Of a stretch of 64,000 bases of DNA, positions 60,810-64,000 are shown piece after piece. The stretch's first letter is position 1; each line of letters starts with the position of its first letter. A program made the position numbers and the translations under genes. The notes under the pieces are model-generated. The model had not been told where the DNA came from, ran no database searches, and was given only the letters and a program-made list of their open reading frames with translations. Where the stretch lies: positions 44,273 to 108,272 of the forward strand of contig CAOKAC010000007.1 of the NCBI GenBank assembly GCA_948466345.1, read 5' to 3'. This stretch comes from an uncultured Clostridia bacterium (GTDB lineage Bacteria > Bacillota > Clostridia > Oscillospirales > CAG-272).

Positions 60810-61221
60810 TACATTCCTCCTCCCGTTCCGACGCCTTCTTATAGTGAGTTTGTTTCGCATACCATTCCTCAAAACTCGTTTTATCAATGCGGATAACTTC
60901 ATTGATCGTGCTGATCTTAACAGATTGAAAATGTTTCCGATAAATCAGAGAATAAGCCGAGCCGTCCTTTATTCCGAGCAACCTTGCCATTTCAGGAACC
61001 GACATAGAATCTGCCCATTTCGCACCGGGAAGCTCCCCGTTTACCTTCTTATAATGAAACTGTCCGGCATACCATTTTTCAAAGCTGTCAACCATTACAC
61101 GCATTTTCCCGGCGATGAGCCTGATTTCAAAATAGTTCTTTTTTACAAGCCAGTATGAATCCGTCTTGCCTAATCCGAGAAGCCTGCCCATTTCCCTGAC
61201 AGACATACTTGTTTTGTTCAT
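60802..61221 (-). CDS. Tandem excisionase-like HTH protein
   Basis: A 139-aa protein with two consecutive winged-helix domains of the excisionase type. Each has SVxEMxRLLGLxxxxxxLxxK, then a wing and a WYAxQxHYKK ending: residues ~6-57 (MSVREMGRLLGLGKTDSYWL, KWYAGQFHYKK) and ~71-130 (MSVPEMARLLGIKDGSAYSL, EWYAKQTHYKK). The second is followed by a Glu-rich tail. It overlaps the integrase gene by 8 bp. The ATG at 61221 has GGAGG upstream. Probably a DNA-binding regulator or directionality factor of the element. Confidence 0.8.
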   Translation of the reverse strand: MNKTSMSVREMGRLLGLGKTDSYWLVKKNYFEIRLIAGKMRVMVDSFEKWYAGQFHYKKVNGELPGAKWADSMSVPEMARLLGIKDGSAYSLIYRKHFQSVKISTINEVIRIDKTSFEEWYAKQTHYKKASEREEECNV

Positions 61222-61261
61222 AATGTATTCCTCCGTATTCCAAACGGTTTGCACCGTCTTT

Positions 61262-61290
61262 ATGTAGCCAAGCGTTTAGCTTGGCTACAT
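61262..61290 (-). promoter_or_regulatory. 12-bp hairpin between the HTH genes
   Basis: ATGTAGCCAAGC and its complement (61262-61273 and 61279-61290) with loop GTTTA. No U-run follows, so it is more likely a protein-binding or RNA-regulatory element. Confidence 0.5.
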
Positions 61291-61330
61291 TGTACGGAAA
61301 AACGGAGTTTTTGTTAATGATGCGATTCCC

Positions 61331-61567
61331 TCAGTCGCATACTTGACTTTTTTCATCAAGCCACTTGTCAAAGCTCTTTTTTGATACTCTGATACTGCCG
61401 CCGATTCTAACGATTCTGAACGCTCCTGACTTTACGAGAGAGTAGGCAGAGTTTTTACCAATTCCGAGAATGTCCTGTATTTCCGGCACGGTATAAGTCC
61501 GCTTTTCAAATGGTATCGGCTGCTGGTCTGTGGCTTGATTGAGAGCAGTAATTTTGTCCTCAAACAC
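61331..61567 (-). CDS. Excisionase-like helix-turn-helix protein
   Basis: A 78-aa protein with a single winged helix (TYTVPEIQDILGIGKNSAYSL, then IRVSKKSFDKWL), the HTH_17/excisionase type. It is shorter than the tandem protein and probably a separate directionality factor or regulator. The GTG at 61567 has GGAGG 9 nt upstream. It is in the same-strand run of element genes and precedes the tandem HTH gene. Confidence 0.83.
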   Translation of the reverse strand: MFEDKITALNQATDQQPIPFEKRTYTVPEIQDILGIGKNSAYSLVKSGAFRIVRIGGSIRVSKKSFDKWLDEKSQVCD

Positions 61568-61582
61568 GCAGACAGACCTCCT

Positions 61583-62131
61583 TTAGCGGTTTTGACTTGT
61601 ATCAATGATGATATACTCATAGCCGTTATTTTGACACTTATCGCACTTTTGCTTAACCCTTGCGAACGGATCAAGCCTCCTTATAATGTAGCCTGAATTT
61701 GATTTATAATCTTCCAAGCACTTGCTGCAAAGGCAGCGAATATCGCCCTTATGCTTTTGCGGCTTATCCACCCATAAGCCGAGCGCTTTTTTTAAGCCGT
61801 GATTAACCTTACGGAGCAGATAGTCGCTGTCAACAAATCCGATATACTCCACAAGCTCGGACTGATTGACTGTTTTCAATTGTTCAAGCATAACCATTGA
61901 AGGCTCTTTCAGTCCAAATTTATCGCCCAAGATAATATGGGAGGGTAAATACCTCTTTTTAATAACCGATGTAAGAGCTGCAACAATCGTTGTCGTACTC
62001 GCCCGATTTCCCTCGTTGCATTGAACCACGAGAACAGGTCTTATCCCATTCTGAATTGATCCAGCATTACTTCCAAAGTCGTGCAGATAGATTTCTCCAC
62101 GCTTCACTTTTTCTTTATTCTCTGTTTGCAT
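61583..62131 (-). CDS. PemK/MazF-like protein with cysteine-rich tail
   Basis: A 182-aa protein. The N-terminal ~110 aa are a MazF/PemK-type fold (VKRGEIYLHDFGSNAGSIQN, then RPVLVVQCNEGNR, then LEQLKTVNQSEL), a family of ribosome-independent mRNA interferases. The C-terminal part carries CLCSKCLEDY and CDKCQNN, a probable zinc ribbon. No antitoxin gene precedes it. It lies between the sigma-like and excisionase-like genes. It may be a regulator rather than a toxin. The ATG at 62131 has GAGG upstream. Confidence 0.78.
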   Translation of the reverse strand: MQTENKEKVKRGEIYLHDFGSNAGSIQNGIRPVLVVQCNEGNRASTTTIVAALTSVIKKRYLPSHIILGDKFGLKEPSMVMLEQLKTVNQSELVEYIGFVDSDYLLRKVNHGLKKALGLWVDKPQKHKGDIRCLCSKCLEDYKSNSGYIIRRLDPFARVKQKCDKCQNNGYEYIIIDTSQNR

Positions 62132-62158
62132 AGCATTGACCTCGCATTTCCAAGATTA

Positions 62159-62204
62159 AGTGAAGGGGAGAGCCTTTATCCGGATTCAAAGCAACCCCTT
62201 CACT
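62159..62204 (-). promoter_or_regulatory. Hairpin before the PemK/MazF-like gene
   Basis: AGTGAAGGGG and its complement (62159-62168 and 62195-62204), extended outward by imperfect pairing. It occupies most of the gap between the sigma-like gene and the toxin-like gene, so attenuation or operator function is possible. Confidence 0.5.
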
Positions 62205-62233
62205 AATTTGGAATCAGTCGGTCAAATGACACC

Positions 62234-62812
62234 CTATTTTCGGAAAAAATCTGAAAAAACTTTCTTTATCTTTTTAACAGCCGCATTCAAATGTCTGTCA
62301 ATGACCTGATGAGCCACGCCTTCCTCTTTGGCAATTTCCCTTGCACTTTTGTTTGCAACATAGCGAGCTATGAGGTATTTATATTGCTTTTCGGTAAGGC
62401 TTGAAAGAGCCTTGTCCAACAGCTTCATCTTCAACTGATAACGATTTTCTTCATATTCTTCTGTTATCTGCTGCTCAACAAAGCTGGGAACAATGACCTC
62501 TGAGTGGAATACTCCTATCAGATCGTCGTCATATCCAAATGCGTCCTCGTTATTTAAGCTGCGCTTATAAAACTTGCTTTCATTTCTCCTGAACTCATAT
62601 ACTGCCTTTCCCTGTTCAACGGACAGCAACACGAACGGTATGTAGCGGGATATAATATCAGGGTATTTTTCAAACAATTCTTTTTCGGATAGTTCTGTAA
62701 TGATTGCCCATTGTTCCTCGCCTGTGTATCCCTCATACTCATACTTCAAATTGATAACCTTGCATTCGCTCTGAAAATGCTCTTTCAGAACATCTAATTG
62801 GCTTTTTGCCAT
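62234..62812 (-). CDS. Sigma-70 region 4-like factor of the element
   Basis: A 192-aa protein whose C-terminal ~65 aa look like sigma region 4 (LTEKQYKYLIARYVANKSAR, then EIAKEEGVAHQVIDRHLN), with a basic C-terminus. The N-terminal part is acidic and does not resemble region 2, so it is a short, element-type sigma-like regulator. GGAGG lies 8 nt before the ATG. Such genes are common on clostridial conjugative elements; the promoters they serve are unknown. Confidence 0.72.
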   Translation of the reverse strand: MAKSQLDVLKEHFQSECKVINLKYEYEGYTGEEQWAIITELSEKELFEKYPDIISRYIPFVLLSVEQGKAVYEFRRNESKFYKRSLNNEDAFGYDDDLIGVFHSEVIVPSFVEQQITEEYEENRYQLKMKLLDKALSSLTEKQYKYLIARYVANKSAREIAKEEGVAHQVIDRHLNAAVKKIKKVFSDFFRK

Positions 62813-62817
62813 TTTCT

Positions 62818-63141
62818 TTACCTCCAGTCTAAATTTTCAAAAATGTAAAAATTCAGACCGGAAGGCGGAGAACGGCAACCAACGCTATAAAAGCTCAAAA
62901 TATCGCAAAATATAAAAACGCACCTGCATAGCGACAAATTTCGCCGTGCAAGTGCGTTTGTTTCATTGTATTTATGGCATATCAGTTCAGTATATGAGCC
63001 GCATTGTTCCTTTGTGGGGTAAGTGCTTTTTTCAATGAAATACTTTCTGATAATACCTTTGTAACAGTTTAATATTCGCTGCTCATCACAAGCAGCGGAA
63101 CGCCGAGAATAATCCAGCGCATTAAAAACTCTCCGATCCAA
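62818..63141 (-). CDS. Small hypothetical protein of the element
   Basis: A 107-aa frame starting with a TTG, no clear ribosome site. The sequence has no family signature I recognise and ends 6 nt before the sigma-like gene. An overlapping 17-codon frame at about 63125 has an ATG with GGAGAG before it (MRWIILGVPLLVMSSEY). Neither is certain; the region may instead be a leader or untranslated. Confidence 0.3.
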   Translation of the reverse strand: MDRRVFNALDYSRRSAACDEQRILNCYKGIIRKYFIEKSTYPTKEQCGSYTELICHKYNETNALARRNLSLCRCVFIFCDILSFYSVGCRSPPSGLNFYIFENLDWR

Positions 63142-63330
63142 AAAAACTCAGAATCGGAGGGTGTAGGCATATTGAATCGCCCTGTCAAAACCTCGTTTTT
63201 TTATTTGGCAGGGTTCATATTTCTATATAGTTCAGTCATTTGAGAACTGTTAGTCCATTTATAATTGAATTGTTGTGCCATTATAAAGGTGGCATAAATC
63301 AGTATAATTATATATGGAGGTGGACTGTAA

Positions 63331-63663
63331 GTGCATAACAAACCTGAAACGCTTGGTTGTATCATTAAGGCAGCTCGTGAACACGCCGGAATTACCATAG
63401 AAGCGTTAGCAAACAAAGTAGATATTACCGAGCGATACCTATACCGGATCGAGAACGAGGGCAAAAAGCCGAGCTTCGATGTCCTACATAAACTCATCCG
63501 GGAATTGAACATTTCTGCGGATTCGATTTTCTACCCTGAGAAGCCGTCCAAAGATTCCGAGGTAGAAAATCTCCTCCGTATGCTTTCAGCTTGCGATGAA
63601 CGGTCGTTAGAAGTCGTCAAGGCAACTGCGAAAGCCTTAATTGATACTGCACCCGAAAAGTAG
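63331..63663 (+). CDS. XRE-type HTH regulator of the element
   Basis: A 110-aa Cro/C1-type regulator. HTH at about 9-60 (IIKAAREHAGITIEALANKV, then DITERYLYRIENEGKKPSFD), followed by LIRELNISADSIFYPEK, the usual end of the domain, and a helical tail. It is on the plus strand, divergent from the other element genes, which is a common place for an element repressor. The GTG at 63331 has GGAGG upstream. A TGCCA...TGGCA inverted repeat (63276-63294) in the gap may be its operator. Confidence 0.85.
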   Translation: MHNKPETLGCIIKAAREHAGITIEALANKVDITERYLYRIENEGKKPSFDVLHKLIRELNISADSIFYPEKPSKDSEVENLLRMLSACDERSLEVVKATAKALIDTAPEK

Positions 63664-63694
63664 CCGCAAGGCTGCTTTTCCTTTGTATGAAGAA

Positions 63695-63737
63695 CAGAGC
63701 CGATGATCTGTGATTGCTCACAAGTTCATCGGCTCTG
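63695..63737. promoter_or_regulatory. 12-bp hairpin after the element XRE gene
   Basis: CAGAGCCGATGA and its complement (63695-63706 and 63726-63737) with a 19-nt loop. A shorter AGCC-GCAA-GGCT hairpin with a T-rich tail lies before it at 63662-63673. Together they may end the XRE transcript. Confidence 0.5.
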
Positions 63738-63797
63738 CGTCTTATGCGTCTGGCTCTTTGATGATAATTAGCATGAATATAGTAAGTTCAACGAGTT

Positions 63798-64000
63798 CTA
63801 ATATTTTTTATAGATGTATTCGGTGAAAATCCGATAAAAACAATATACAATCCAGACTACCCAAGTTATTTCCCACTTTTGTGTAATGATACTAATCAAT
63901 AAATAAAGGACGGCAACAGTAATAGCGATAATCCAATTCGATATCTTTTTCTTCTTGCTTATTTCATTCTTTGATACTTTCACAACATCTGATAACAAGT
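63798..64000 (-). CDS. C-terminal part of a small membrane protein (truncated by window)
   Basis: An open minus-strand frame enters from the right edge. It carries a Lys-rich stretch (KNEISKKKKIS), then two hydrophobic segments (WIIAITVAVLYLLISII and WEITWVVWIVYCFYRIF) and a short basic end. This fits a small membrane protein or the tail of an HTH protein with a membrane end. The start lies outside the window. The stop is at 63798. Confidence 0.5.
   Translation of the reverse strand, partial: LLSDVVKVSKNEISKKKKISNWIIAITVAVLYLLISIITQKWEITWVVWIVYCFYRIFTEYIYKKY

Larger units (their letters stand above)
58861..64000. mobile_element. Integrated element, left end (continues beyond window)
   Basis: From the tRNA-Arg junction rightward, genes change to an element set: integrase, excisionase-like proteins, a PemK/MazF-like protein, a sigma-like factor and an XRE regulator, without chromosomal housekeeping genes. 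The order is like that at the integration end of clostridial conjugative elements. No conjugation genes fall inside the window. The other junction, with the complete tRNA, is expected beyond position 64,000. Confidence 0.8.

Overview
The window looks like chromosome of an anaerobic, probably gut-dwelling, spore-forming member of the Clostridia. The grounds are SpoVT, SpoVD-type PBP2 with PASTA domains, a CarD-type regulator, a BmpA-family nucleoside ABC transporter, the meso-DAP-type Mur pathway, strong AGGAGG ribosome sites and TTGACA-N17-TATAAT promoters. I do not assign a genus.

Layout. 1-5.4 kb: the N-terminus of an envelope protein running off the left edge, then a HAD phosphatase, citrate synthase with an unknown TIM-barrel-like partner, a CpXC protein and a YfcE phosphodiesterase. 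5.4-9.2 kb: a PadR/DUF1048 pair with a visible operator, next to a UbiA transferase / GT-C glycosyltransferase / HAD phosphatase cassette that could make and use a polyprenyl-phosphoryl sugar. 9.3-18.3 kb: a long minus-strand operon with an O-antigen-ligase-like protein, two DUF4330 proteins, a TagO-like transferase and a degenerate LCP protein, running on into glyQS, an aldose epimerase, rsmA and a small membrane protein. 18.5-29.2 kb: a Ca2+-type P-ATPase, spoVT, carD, a purine salvage unit (xpt plus BMP lipoprotein, ATPase and two permeases) and a TetR regulator. 29.3-33.0 kb: ddl, a membrane-fused murF and an alpha/beta hydrolase. 33.1-35.1 kb: a small AT-rich patch of four XRE regulators, one frameshifted, with a 98-bp repeat. 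35.2-41.3 kb: an MBL-fold lipoprotein with DUF3006, then two minus-strand glycan catabolism units (TIM-barrel isomerase and Gfo/Idh oxidoreductase; NahK-like kinase and sialidase-fold protein). 41.6-44.7 kb: serC, serA and a pseudouridine synthase.

44.7-57.4 kb is the division and cell wall (dcw) cluster, transcribed leftward: mraZ, rsmH, ftsL, spoVD, murE, mraY, ftsW, murG, ftsQ, ftsZ. murD and murC are absent from the window and murF sits with ddl about 19 kb away. The mraZ and ftsZ promoters share an almost identical -35 region.

57.8-58.6 kb holds a tautomerase and a nitroreductase. At 58,861-58,905 there is a duplicated 3' part of a tRNA-Arg(CCU), marking the junction of an integrated element that continues beyond the right edge. 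The visible element carries an integrase with an in-frame excisionase-like domain, a tandem-HTH protein, a further excisionase-like protein, a PemK/MazF-like protein with a cysteine-rich tail, a sigma-like factor, an XRE regulator and the end of a small membrane protein.

No CRISPR array, rRNA or complete tRNA was found. The most unusual items are the Xis-Int fusion, the UbiA/GT/HAD cassette, the terminator-like hairpin that covers the murE ribosome site, and the shared dcw promoter motif with TTTTGCAA repeats.
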